Source of the DNA: an uncultured Muribaculaceae bacterium
GTDB taxonomy: Bacteria; Bacteroidota; Bacteroidia; Bacteroidales; Muribaculaceae
Direction of reading: 5' to 3'
Length of the DNA stretch: 64,000 nt
NCBI GenBank assembly: GCA_910578395.1
Contig: CAJTPZ010000001.1
Span: 62,001-126,000, forward strand
Shown here: positions 8,368-16,488 of the stretch, one piece after another
Layout of the letters: each line of letters opens with the position of its first letter
How positions within the stretch are numbered: the stretch's first letter is position 1
The notes under the pieces: model-generated
What the model was told of the DNA's origin: nothing
What the model saw: only the letters and a program-made list of their open reading frames with translations
The model's database searches: none
Position numbers and translations under genes: made by a program

Positions 8368-9143
8368 TGAAACAATCTCTGAATATTGTAAAAGTCGGAG
8401 GTGCGATTCTTGAAGATAATGATTCATTAAAAGCATTCACCGATGCATTTGCCGAAATAAAAGGCGCAAAATTGCTCATACATGGCGGCGGCCGCTCTGC
8501 CACGCGCTTTGCATCGCGTCTCGGCATTGAGACTACCATGGTCAACGGACGACGAATCACAGACGATGCCATGCTTGAAGTGGTCACTATGGTTTATGGA
8601 GGAGATGTCAACCGCCGGCTTGTAGCGTCACTTCAGTCTTTATCATGCAATGCCATAGGACTTACCGGCGCCGATCTTAACCTCGTCACATCACGCCGCC
8701 GTCCACCTGTCGACGGTATCGACTACGGAAATGTAGGAGATGTCGTTTCCATCAATTCCAAGGCTTTCAAAGATCTTCTCTCTATAGGTGCCGTTCCCGT
8801 TATAGCGCCACTCACCCATGACATGAACGGGCACCTCCTAAACACCAACGCCGACACAATGGCAGGAGAGATCGCTTCGGGACTTGCAGAAATATTTGAT
8901 GTCACTCTCACTTTCTGTTTTGAAAAAAACGGTGTACTCTCCGACTCCGCCAATGACGATAGTGTCATACCGCTGATCGACCGGCAACTGTTTGCCCGGC
9001 TCCGAGAAGAAAAAGTAGTCGAAGGCGGCATGATTCCCAAACTCGACAATGCTTTCAAAGCGATCGATCGAGGTGTAAGACAAGTGAAGATAATTCACTA
9101 TAGCCGCATCTCCACACCAGGAGCCGGTACAACAATTGTGTAA
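8367..9143 (+). CDS. argB: N-acetylglutamate kinase (or N-succinylglutamate kinase)
   Basis: A 258-residue amino-acid kinase-fold enzyme catalysing the second step of arginine synthesis. Visible motifs are KVGGAILED (phosphate binding), HGGGRSATRFASRLG (substrate binding), NTNADTMAGEIA and EGGMIPKLDNAF near the C terminus. In Bacteroides fragilis arginine synthesis is known to use N-succinyl rather than N-acetyl intermediates at the ornithine step, so a succinylated substrate is possible here; the sequence alone does not decide. Its start codon overlaps the prfB stop, so the two are coupled. Confidence 0.93.
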   Translation: MKQSLNIVKVGGAILEDNDSLKAFTDAFAEIKGAKLLIHGGGRSATRFASRLGIETTMVNGRRITDDAMLEVVTMVYGGDVNRRLVASLQSLSCNAIGLTGADLNLVTSRRRPPVDGIDYGNVGDVVSINSKAFKDLLSIGAVPVIAPLTHDMNGHLLNTNADTMAGEIASGLAEIFDVTLTFCFEKNGVLSDSANDDSVIPLIDRQLFARLREEKVVEGGMIPKLDNAFKAIDRGVRQVKIIHYSRISTPGAGTTIV

Positions 9144-9195
9144 TACACGATCAAGACTATACAATTTCAACAACAAGCAACCTTCTATCAAAACA

Positions 9196-10209
9196 ATGAA
9201 AGTAGCAATTGTAGGTGCAAGCGGAGCTGTCGGACAGGAGTTCCTCCGCGTTCTCGACGAGCAGAACTTCCCAATCGACGAGCTTCTTCTTTTCGGTTCA
9301 AGCCGTAGCGCAGGACGCTCCTACACCTTCCGCGGAAAAGAGTATATCGTAAAGGAACTCACTCGCGAGTCGGCAACCGATTTCGCTGATGTAGATTTCG
9401 CATTCACCTCGGCCGGTGCCGGCACTTCAAAACAGTTTGCCGATGTCATAACATCAGGCAAAGCTATCATGATCGACAACTCCAGTGCATTCCGCATGGA
9501 CGACGATGTACCTCTGGTCGTGCCCGAAGTCAACGGAGAAGATGCATTCAACACTCCCCGTCGAATTATCGCCAACCCCAACTGCACTACAATCCAGATG
9601 GTTGTGGCACTCAAGCCGATCAACGACATTTCTCCAATCTCACGTGTGCATGTTGCGACATATCAGGCAGCAAGCGGTGCCGGTGCTGCTGCTATGGATG
9701 AGCTTGTCGAACAATACTCGCAAATCTCACGCAGAGAGAAACCGACTGTTGAAAAATTTGCCTATCAGCTCGCCTACAACGTCATCCCCCATATCGATGT
9801 TTTCCAGGAAAACGATTACACCAAAGAGGAGATGAAAATGTTTAACGAGACTCGCAAAATCATGCACTCGTCATCGATCAGTGTCAGCGCTATGTGCGTG
9901 CGAGTGCCAGTCATGCGTGCCCACAGCGAGGCTATATGGGTAGAGACAGCTTCGCCGGTTACCCCTACCATGGCACGTGAGGCATTCTCTAAAGCCGAGG
10001 GTATTGTAGTGCTTGACAATCCAGCCGAGAAAGTCTATCCCATGCCTCTCGATATAGCGCACAAAGATCCTGTTTATGTAGGTCGTATACGCGAAGATCT
10101 TGCCAATCCCAACGGCCTTTCATTCTGGATCGTAGGTGACCAGATAAAAAAAGGTGCAGCACTGAACGCTGTTCAGATCGCCCAATATATGATCGCTCAC
10201 GCCAAATAA
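9196..10209 (+). CDS. asd: Aspartate-semialdehyde dehydrogenase
   Basis: A 337-residue NADP-dependent enzyme forming aspartate semialdehyde for lysine/diaminopimelate, threonine and methionine. It starts MKVAIVGASGAVGQEF, the Rossmann fingerprint, and has the active-site Cys in NPNCTTIQM and SGAGAAAMDEL further on. I chose the ATG at 9196 because the Rossmann strand begins right there; the frame stays open upstream to 9136, but those 20 residues look unrelated. The gene follows argB with a 52-base gap and is probably in the same transcript. Confidence 0.95.
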   Translation: MKVAIVGASGAVGQEFLRVLDEQNFPIDELLLFGSSRSAGRSYTFRGKEYIVKELTRESATDFADVDFAFTSAGAGTSKQFADVITSGKAIMIDNSSAFRMDDDVPLVVPEVNGEDAFNTPRRIIANPNCTTIQMVVALKPINDISPISRVHVATYQAASGAGAAAMDELVEQYSQISRREKPTVEKFAYQLAYNVIPHIDVFQENDYTKEEMKMFNETRKIMHSSSISVSAMCVRVPVMRAHSEAIWVETASPVTPTMAREAFSKAEGIVVLDNPAEKVYPMPLDIAHKDPVYVGRIREDLANPNGLSFWIVGDQIKKGAALNAVQIAQYMIAHAK

Positions 10210-10250
10210 TATCACGAAATAGAATCATCTGTCCCCACTCATAAAGCGTA

Positions 10251-12455
10251 TTGACAACCACACCACTCGCAACATCCCCGATAACGATATTCTTTATCGT
10301 CCTTGCGATAATCCTGCTTGCTCCCATTTTACTGAACAGGCTCAGGATTCCGCACATCGTGGGCATGATTGTCGCCGGTGTGGTTGTCGGTCCTTATGGG
10401 TTTCACATCCTCGACCGCGACAGCAGCTTTCAGATTTTCGGTGAAGTAGGAATACTTTATCTCATGTTTCTGGCCGGAATTGAGATCGACATGTATCATC
10501 TCAAGCTCAATTTCCGCAAGGGTATCCTTTTCGGCATTCTCACTTTTGTCATACCAATGGCTATGGGTACCGCAGTCAGTTACTATACACTTCATTTGAA
10601 TCTGCCGACATCGGTGTTGCTTGCGTCGATGTTTGCCTCTCATACACTAATTTCCTATCCCGTCGCAGCACGCTATGGTGTAACCAAAACACCATCGGTA
10701 CTGATTTCCGTCGTGGGTACTATTTTTGCGGTTGTAGGTGCCCTTCTTGCTCTTGCCACAGTTGTCAACATCAACAACGAAGGAAGTTTCGATCCCACTT
10801 CAACGTTTATGCTGCTTGGCGAGATGATTATATATTGCTTATCGATCGCATGGATCTATCCACGTTTAACACGGTTTTTCTTCAAAAGATTCAGTGACAG
10901 AGTCACCCAGTATGTCTTCATACTTGCACTCGTATTTTTGTCGGCATGGATAGCCAAACTTATAGGCCTTGAAGGAGTCCTCGGAGCATTTTTAGCAGGT
11001 CTTGTACTTAACCGCTACGTTCCACCCGCATCACCACTGATGGCCCGCATCGAGTTTGTAGGAAATGCGATATTCATCCCCTATTTCCTCATTGGAGTAG
11101 GCATGATGATCAATCTCAGTCTTGTCGCCAACTGGGCCACCATCACGGTATCGGCCATCATGCTTGCTGTAGCACTATCCTCAAAATGGATAGCGGCTTG
11201 GATAGCCCAGCTTTGCTATCGCATGAGCGGCAGTGACCGACGCATGTTTTTCGGACTCACAACCGCCCATACAGCCGTAGCACTCGCCGTAGTCACAATC
11301 GGCTACAATACTGTAATGCCCGATGGAAGCCGCATGATGGGAGAAACAATACTCAACAGCACTGTTCTCGTCATACTCATCACCTGCGCCATTGCACCGA
11401 TTGTCACAGCCAAGGCTGCCGCGTCAATAAAACTCCGAATGCTTGAAGAGGAAGAAAAAGGAGAAGAACCGGACTCTTCATCTGTATCATCAGGACGCAG
11501 TGTCACAAACATGCTTGTACCTGTTTCAAATCCGGTTACGGCACCCGGTCTAATGGAACTCGCCATCATGATCAGCGGTCTGCATCGTCCACGTCACGAT
11601 CTGTCGGTCTACACTCTTCATGTACGTAACGATAACACGCCCAAAAGCCGGGCAATAGGCCGGGTATCACTCGATCTTGCCCGTCAAGTCGCATCAGCAG
11701 CCGATCTGCCTGTCACACCGATAGAGCGTTTCGACCTCAACACAATCACAGGTGTTGTAAATGTTACTGAAGAGCGCGACATAAACACGATAGTCATGGG
11801 CATGCACCGGAAGTCGACTGTCGTTGACTCTTTCCTCGGTCCAAAGATAGAGCAGCTTCTATCGCTCACCCGCCGTATGCTTGTGATCTCAAGATGTTAC
11901 ACGCCCATAAACACGGTATCACGTCTTATAGTTTATGCACAAGCCAACGCCCAGTTTGAGGCCGGGTTTCGTCAATGGGTCATGACAGTAGGCAATCTCG
12001 CCCATGAACTTGGATGCCGCACAATATTCTGCTGCCATCCTGACATGCATCCGGCCATACGCAGTGTATTGCGACGTGAAAAATACGCTATACGTGCCCA
12101 TTTCCGGGAAGTTGCCGACAGTGATGACTTCCCTCTTATAGCCAACAAAATCAACGATGACGATATATTCATCTGGATATCGTCACGCCCCGGTTCTGTC
12201 TCCTGGTCCACAGAGACATCAGAACTTCCAGCATTTATATCCCGTTATTTTTCGCGCAACAATCTCATTGTAATATACCCCGAAATCAGTGCAGACGGGT
12301 TGCGCGTACAGACATTCGCCGATCCGCTCGCAGTGGACTTCGCCGTCGGATCACCATCGTTGTGGAGCAAGATACCTCAATGGATCAAAGTCGCTATTGC
12401 ACGCTATCGCCATATCTCCGGCAAAAAACGTTCCAGAACAGATCTTGATCTATGA
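10251..12455 (+). CDS. CPA2-type cation:proton antiporter with stress-type C-terminal region
   Basis: A 734-residue membrane protein. Residues 1-390 form 12-13 hydrophobic helices of the Na+/H+ or K+/H+ exchanger family (RLRIPHIVGMIVAGVVVGPYG early, then GVLGAFLAGLVLNR). After a charged Glu-rich linker (EEEEKGEEPDSSSVSSG) come two alpha/beta segments (about 430-560 and 570-710) resembling the paired universal-stress-type domain of CHX/CPA2 proteins. No TrkA-N domain is seen. The start is a TTG: an in-frame stop lies at 10242-10244 and the next ATG (10363) would cut into the first helices. The MscS gene follows 7 bases after the stop. Confidence 0.87.
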   Translation: MTTTPLATSPITIFFIVLAIILLAPILLNRLRIPHIVGMIVAGVVVGPYGFHILDRDSSFQIFGEVGILYLMFLAGIEIDMYHLKLNFRKGILFGILTFVIPMAMGTAVSYYTLHLNLPTSVLLASMFASHTLISYPVAARYGVTKTPSVLISVVGTIFAVVGALLALATVVNINNEGSFDPTSTFMLLGEMIIYCLSIAWIYPRLTRFFFKRFSDRVTQYVFILALVFLSAWIAKLIGLEGVLGAFLAGLVLNRYVPPASPLMARIEFVGNAIFIPYFLIGVGMMINLSLVANWATITVSAIMLAVALSSKWIAAWIAQLCYRMSGSDRRMFFGLTTAHTAVALAVVTIGYNTVMPDGSRMMGETILNSTVLVILITCAIAPIVTAKAAASIKLRMLEEEEKGEEPDSSSVSSGRSVTNMLVPVSNPVTAPGLMELAIMISGLHRPRHDLSVYTLHVRNDNTPKSRAIGRVSLDLARQVASAADLPVTPIERFDLNTITGVVNVTEERDINTIVMGMHRKSTVVDSFLGPKIEQLLSLTRRMLVISRCYTPINTVSRLIVYAQANAQFEAGFRQWVMTVGNLAHELGCRTIFCCHPDMHPAIRSVLRREKYAIRAHFREVADSDDFPLIANKINDDDIFIWISSRPGSVSWSTETSELPAFISRYFSRNNLIVIYPEISADGLRVQTFADPLAVDFAVGSPSLWSKIPQWIKVAIARYRHISGKKRSRTDLDL

Positions 12456-12462
12456 CACTACC

Positions 12463-13644
12463 ATGAAAACCATACTACGAGATTTCCTATCATCACTTTT
12501 GTCGGAAAATTGGGTTGACGCATCACTCCTGCCGATCACACTGATAATAATCACCTTAACAGCAATTCTTGCTTACCTGTTTTGCCACAGCGTAATATCG
12601 GTCATAGTAAAGACTGCTACGAGGCGTACGAAAAGCGACTGGGATGACGATATACTTAACGAGCGATTCCTCAAAGCATTCTCCCAACTGGCACCCGCAA
12701 TAGTAGTCGCCTATCTTCTACCTGATGCATTCGACAATGAAAGCAAGATGTATGTGTGGCTCACGAAGCTGACCGAATTCTACATCGTCTGGGCGTTCGT
12801 TCATCTTGCCAATCAGCTGCTACAAAACCTATATGATGCCTTTGACAAGCGCCAAAAGTATAAAATACATACCTTACGAGGCGTATTCCAGATACTGAAA
12901 CTGCTTTTTGTGTGCATCGGAGTAATTATCGGACTAAGTATTCTTTTTGATAAAAGTCCGCTTGCTATTCTGACCGCTGCCGGAGCCTCTGCCGCTGTGC
13001 TCATGCTTGTTTTCAAAGATACCATTCTCGGCCTTGTAGCCGGAGTTCAGCTCACAGCCAACGATATGCTCAAAAAGGGAGACTGGATAATCGTACCGAA
13101 ATCCGGAGCCAACGGCGAAGTGACCGATGTGTCACTCACAACCGTCAAGGTGCGCAACTGGGATAATTCTGTAACAACAGTGCCACCGTATTCTCTTGTC
13201 AGCGAGTCTTTTCAGAATTATAAGCCGATGCAGGATTCAGGAGGACGACGAGTGATGCGTGCCATATACATTGACATAAATACAATCAGCTTCTGTACAC
13301 CACAACAAATCATACGCCTGAAGGAAAACGGCTGGATTGAAGATAACGACAATGCAGAAGCCTCACACACTGTCAACATTGAATTGCTACGACGTTATCT
13401 CGAACGATATCTTTCCGTAAGTCCTCATGTCAGAACCGACATGATCTACATGGTGCGTCAACAACCACCAACGCCACAAGGATTGCCACTCGAACTTTAT
13501 TTCTTTGTCAATAACACCGAGTGGAAGCACTACGAGCATATCCAGTCATCGATATTCAACCATGTCTATGCTGTTGTAAAAGAATTCGGCCTATTGATGT
13601 ATCAGGCTCCTTCCGGCACTGATCTGAAATCAATATCACAATAA
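12463..13644 (+). CDS. MscS-family mechanosensitive channel (YbdG-like)
   Basis: A 393-residue membrane protein with about four or five N-terminal helices, then the MscS pore-lining and beta domain: GASAAVLMLVFKDTILGLVAG, KKGDWIIVPKSGANGEVTDVSLTTVKVRNWDNS and TVPPYSLVSESFQNY. The long C-terminal part, with RRYLERYLSVSPHVRTDMIYMVRQ, resembles the YbdG miniconductance group. It would release solutes during hypo-osmotic shock. I use the ATG at 12463 because the upstream in-frame extension overlaps the antiporter gene out of frame and reads as nonsense. It probably shares a transcript with the antiporter. Confidence 0.9.
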   Translation: MKTILRDFLSSLLSENWVDASLLPITLIIITLTAILAYLFCHSVISVIVKTATRRTKSDWDDDILNERFLKAFSQLAPAIVVAYLLPDAFDNESKMYVWLTKLTEFYIVWAFVHLANQLLQNLYDAFDKRQKYKIHTLRGVFQILKLLFVCIGVIIGLSILFDKSPLAILTAAGASAAVLMLVFKDTILGLVAGVQLTANDMLKKGDWIIVPKSGANGEVTDVSLTTVKVRNWDNSVTTVPPYSLVSESFQNYKPMQDSGGRRVMRAIYIDINTISFCTPQQIIRLKENGWIEDNDNAEASHTVNIELLRRYLERYLSVSPHVRTDMIYMVRQQPPTPQGLPLELYFFVNNTEWKHYEHIQSSIFNHVYAVVKEFGLLMYQAPSGTDLKSISQ

Positions 13645-13706
13645 CATAAAGGCATTTTCGACAACTCTGTTGGAAACATCGACATCCAACACAAACACTA
13701 TTAAAT

Positions 13707-13731
13707 ATTACAGCGTATTTAAAGCTGTAAT
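13707..13731. terminator. Hairpin between the MscS gene and a convergent gene
   Basis: ATTACAGC (13707-13714) pairs with GCTGTAAT (13724-13731) across a 9-base loop. No strong T run follows, so this is a weak candidate for the 3' end of the antiporter-MscS transcript. Confidence 0.35.
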
Positions 13732-13777
13732 CTCAAACTGTTTTCAGGTCCAATGTCAATAAGCGCGTGGAACGCTG

Positions 13778-14227
13778 TCAGGCGTTATCACGCTTCTTTT
13801 CACCTTTTATTTCATTTTTCCTCACGTCAATATAAAGCAGGTCATCATGGTCTGTTATACTATATAGTTCCATAAAATCTTCTGTTACCAAGTAATATTC
13901 ATCAAGCCCTTCACAGTCTCCGATAAATTTGTGTATATCAGACATTTTTGCTTTGTAAACGACGAAATCCCTGTTCCAATAATCAATAAAGAAATAAAGA
14001 ACGATATCTTTGTCAATTATATCCAATAGATGAAAATAAGGGTCTTCCATGTTACAATCTATACTATATGGCACATACTTAAAGTTCAGCCATAATGCAC
14101 GAGGATTTCCAATTACAAATGTGTCATATAAACGTTGTATTAAAATACCTTTATCGACATCCCCTATTTTCTGAAATGGAAGATGATTATCTTTGACTGT
14201 TCGTTCTATTTCTTTATAATCAAACAT
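13778..14227 (-). CDS. AT-rich hypothetical protein, 149 aa
   Basis: I do not recognise this 149-residue protein. It is acidic and aromatic-rich (for example DYWNRDFVVYKAKMSDI and DEYYLVTEDFMELYSITDHDDLLYIDV), with no signal peptide and no membrane segment. Its length, acidity and lone position are reminiscent of small immunity-type proteins, but no partner toxin lies nearby, so that is weak inference. Its base composition is clearly more AT-rich than the neighbouring metabolic genes and it lies next to tRNA-Met, which hints at horizontal acquisition. Confidence 0.65.
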   Translation of the reverse strand: MFDYKEIERTVKDNHLPFQKIGDVDKGILIQRLYDTFVIGNPRALWLNFKYVPYSIDCNMEDPYFHLLDIIDKDIVLYFFIDYWNRDFVVYKAKMSDIHKFIGDCEGLDEYYLVTEDFMELYSITDHDDLLYIDVRKNEIKGEKKRDNA

Positions 14228-14275
14228 AACATTTTGATTTTGTTGATAATGAATTAATAAAGCGAATCAAGTATC

Positions 14276-14310
14276 AAAATAAAAAGAGAGTCAGAATCTG
14301 ACTCTCTTTT
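14276..14310 (-). terminator. Terminator of tRNA-Met
   Basis: On the minus strand AAAAGAGAGTCAGA pairs perfectly with TCTGACTCTCTTTT (28 of 29 bases of 14282-14310, minimal formal loop) and is followed by TATTTT. It lies directly downstream of the tRNA 3' end. Confidence 0.8.
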
Positions 14311-14313
14311 AAG

Positions 14314-14387
14314 TAGCGGGATCGAGAATTGAACTCGAGACCTCCGGGTTATGAATCCGACGCTCTAACCAACTGAGCTATCCCGCC
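14314..14387 (-). tRNA. tRNA-Met (anticodon CAU), probably elongator
   Basis: Reading the minus strand, the acceptor GGCGGGA pairs with TCCCGCT (with a G-U at the end), followed by TA and the D arm GCTC...GAGC. The anticodon loop is TTCATAA (anticodon CAT), and the T arm CTCGAGTTCAATTCTCGA... is normal. The discriminator is A at 14314 and CCA is not encoded. The G-U first pair rather than an unpaired position argues against initiator tRNA; a lysidine-modified Ile(CAU) tRNA cannot be fully excluded. A strong hairpin terminator follows. Confidence 0.93.
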
Positions 14388-14544
14388 CTTTGCGCGAAAA
14401 CAACATCAAGCTGCATTTCTCATTTGCGGTCACAAAGTTACAACGTCATTTCCATTATTCCAAATTATATCTTTACTTTTTATTCATATTTTCATATTAT
14501 ACTAAGAATAAGCATATTATCCGCGAGGTTATTCAAACAATCCA

Positions 14545-15828
14545 TCAATTATCAAAGCGCATCACACTCTTCACGATCATGGACTCATCGTCGGCGGTAA
14601 GATAAGTCACTGAATAGTCACGGCCTCCTTCCTCGACATTTACTATCACATGACCGGCATCAAATGAAGCCGGATTCAAAATATCAAGCCATGGTTTTCC
14701 TGCATCTTCCGCACGTCGTTCAGCCGGAAACACAGTCGGACAAACTATGCGGTCACCCGGATAGAGATCTCGGCTGTACAGGCGTTCCATCACAGGAGCC
14801 ACAGTATGAAGCTGATCCCATACATTATTTACAAAAACTCTCGGTCTTAACGCAGAAACAAGTTTGGCGGGCATTGAATGGTGACCATGATGATTGATTT
14901 TTGCCACGGTCACCGGTTCAACCACTTCAGCCAACGCATTTTCAATCTCAAATCTCTCTCCATTCGGCAGTTTCCAGCTATCGGAAAAATCGCCGGCCGT
15001 ATAGAACTTAAAATTACCATACGTGAAGATCATGCCCATACTCATGCCGTTTTCGTTAAGCTTAACTGGGTTTGACTTCTTACGCTCTTCATACAGGTCA
15101 CGTATGTTTCCATTCCTGTCGGCAATGCGTCCGTTGGCACAGATATTTCTCACGGAAAAATCGGGAAACGCATCAACATCTTTCTTCATGGCTATCTGAT
15201 CAGTTTCTCCAATACGAAACTTCTCTATCTCCAATTTCTTATGAGCCGACATATAATCATAAAAGCTCTTCATGTGATCGAAGGCGTCAGCTGCCTCCTG
15301 AGTAAGTGGGATCGGGTCATTATAATCAGGCCAACAGCGGTCAATGGCCTTTCCCAAAGTAAGAAACTCGGCGGCATGAGAAAAACCACCTATGTAATAG
15401 TCCTTACCGTCTCTTATTTCTTTTTTAGCATAAAATTTATCACATCCTCCATGATCGGCATGATAATGAGACAACATCATGTAATCCACGTAGTTTTTCT
15501 GAGGATTCACTCTCTGAACATATCGAGAGATCCATTCTCCGGAATGACGTTCAGGACTCGGCAGCAACGGTACGGCAAGTTTTCCACGTGCAAGGGCGTC
15601 AAAGTCACCACAGTCGATCAGCATTGTTGTCCCATCAGGAAAAATAAGGAACATCGACTCGGCCACACCAGTGAAAATCAAATGAATCTGAAACTGCCCT
15701 TTTTTCCAACCCTTCCATGCTTTTCCTACTTCGTTGTCTTCAGTTCCTTGAGCGAAAGCCAGACGGAAGTCTATAAAACAAGCGGCACCGACGAGCGCTG
15801 CTTTCTTTAAAAAATCTCTTCTATCCAT
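14545..15828 (-). CDS. Exported metallo-beta-lactamase-fold hydrolase (ComEC-like domain)
   Basis: A 427-residue protein with an N terminus MDRRDFLKKAALVGAACF resembling a twin-arginine signal. The metallo-beta-lactamase metal motif is HYHADHGG, with a later MYTAGDFSD-like strand (FYTAGDFSDSW) and KINHHGHHS, as in the C-terminal domain of ComEC and related standalone hydrolases. Substrate unknown; nuclease or phosphodiesterase-type activity is possible. I chose the start at 15828 because the twin-arginine segment begins there; an in-frame ATG at 15861 would add 11 hydrophobic residues before it. Copy B of the 88-bp repeat lies just upstream. Confidence 0.85.
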   Translation of the reverse strand: MDRRDFLKKAALVGAACFIDFRLAFAQGTEDNEVGKAWKGWKKGQFQIHLIFTGVAESMFLIFPDGTTMLIDCGDFDALARGKLAVPLLPSPERHSGEWISRYVQRVNPQKNYVDYMMLSHYHADHGGCDKFYAKKEIRDGKDYYIGGFSHAAEFLTLGKAIDRCWPDYNDPIPLTQEAADAFDHMKSFYDYMSAHKKLEIEKFRIGETDQIAMKKDVDAFPDFSVRNICANGRIADRNGNIRDLYEERKKSNPVKLNENGMSMGMIFTYGNFKFYTAGDFSDSWKLPNGERFEIENALAEVVEPVTVAKINHHGHHSMPAKLVSALRPRVFVNNVWDQLHTVAPVMERLYSRDLYPGDRIVCPTVFPAERRAEDAGKPWLDILNPASFDAGHVIVNVEEGGRDYSVTYLTADDESMIVKSVMRFDN

Positions 15829-15860
15829 AAATACAATCAGGTATAATATTGATCCATTCA

Positions 15861-15948
15861 CAAATATAAGTAGAATATTCGATGGGAAGAATAGCGATTG
15901 TTATGCAAAACATGGTGCGCGGTGGAAAAACCAATTCTTTGCATCAAA
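15861..15948 (-). repeat. 88-bp dispersed repeat, copy B, upstream of the MBL-fold gene
   Basis: Gap-free counterpart of 7049-7136. On the minus strand it ends in TATATTTG (15861-15868), 33 bases before the chosen start of the hydrolase gene. The outer arms ATGCAAA (15903-15909) and TTTGCAT (15938-15944) are perfect inverted repeats, while the inner arms are decayed compared with copy A. Confidence 0.7.
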
Positions 15949-16415
15949 AAAGAGAATCTTCAATTAACAAGCGAACTTCAAACAGCAATCACTCTCCGAC
16001 AAAAAGCAGATCTTTCATAGCAAACCATATATGGGGTCCAGGTGCCACACGATAAAAGAATGAGCAACCTGACATCAACGTCAAATTGCCCACTCACTTC
16101 TTATTCAACCAATTATTTTCTCTAAATAGAAAATTTAATAAAAACAATAAACAATCCTATTTTTACCCTAAACCTATTCTGTATCATCAACGCGACATCT
16201 TAAATAAAGAGCCCCTATATATTCAACTCAAAGAGAGAGAGAAGAGAGGAGAATGAAACTTCCAGTCCGTCTTTGTTTATTAGACGATCTTACCAGGCAC
16301 AGGTTTAATTGTTATACGTTTTTTAACTTAATAATCAGGCTTATGACAAATTCATACCATAAGAAACAATTATTAACAGCCGAGGCATCAAAACAGGCTC
16401 CATGTACATGATAAA

Positions 16416-16446
16416 TTTGCCGACCCGACCATTTTCTATATCTTTG
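16416..16446 (+). promoter_or_regulatory. Promoter of the GH2 gene
   Basis: TTTG at 16416-16419, a 19-base spacer, then TATCTTTG at 16439-16446: a full match to the Bacteroidetes housekeeping promoter. The ATG is 42 bases downstream. Confidence 0.75.
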
Positions 16447-16488
16447 AAAAAAATTTAGAAACTAATCAATCACATCTTAAATTTCACC

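Larger units (their letters stand above)
15829..16488. other. 660-bp intergenic region between divergent genes
   Basis: Between the minus-strand hydrolase and the plus-strand GH2 gene. It holds repeat copy B (15861-15948) and the GH2 promoter (16416-16446). The rest is AT-rich with a purine-rich run around 16232-16255. I see no gene or recognisable RNA in it, although the length leaves room for a small RNA or for operators. Confidence 0.6.

Noticed and set aside
9136..9195. In-frame extension of asd by 20 residues from an earlier ATG
   Set aside because: The Rossmann motif begins immediately after the ATG at 9196 and the extra residues look like untranslated sequence downstream of argB.
12289..12462. 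Upstream extension of the MscS gene
   Set aside because: It overlaps the well-supported end of the antiporter gene in another frame and shows no sensible protein pattern.
15949..16415. Search for a small RNA or riboswitch in the gap before the GH2 gene
   Set aside because: AT-rich with no convincing stem-loop plus T run and no recognised motif, so nothing is claimed.
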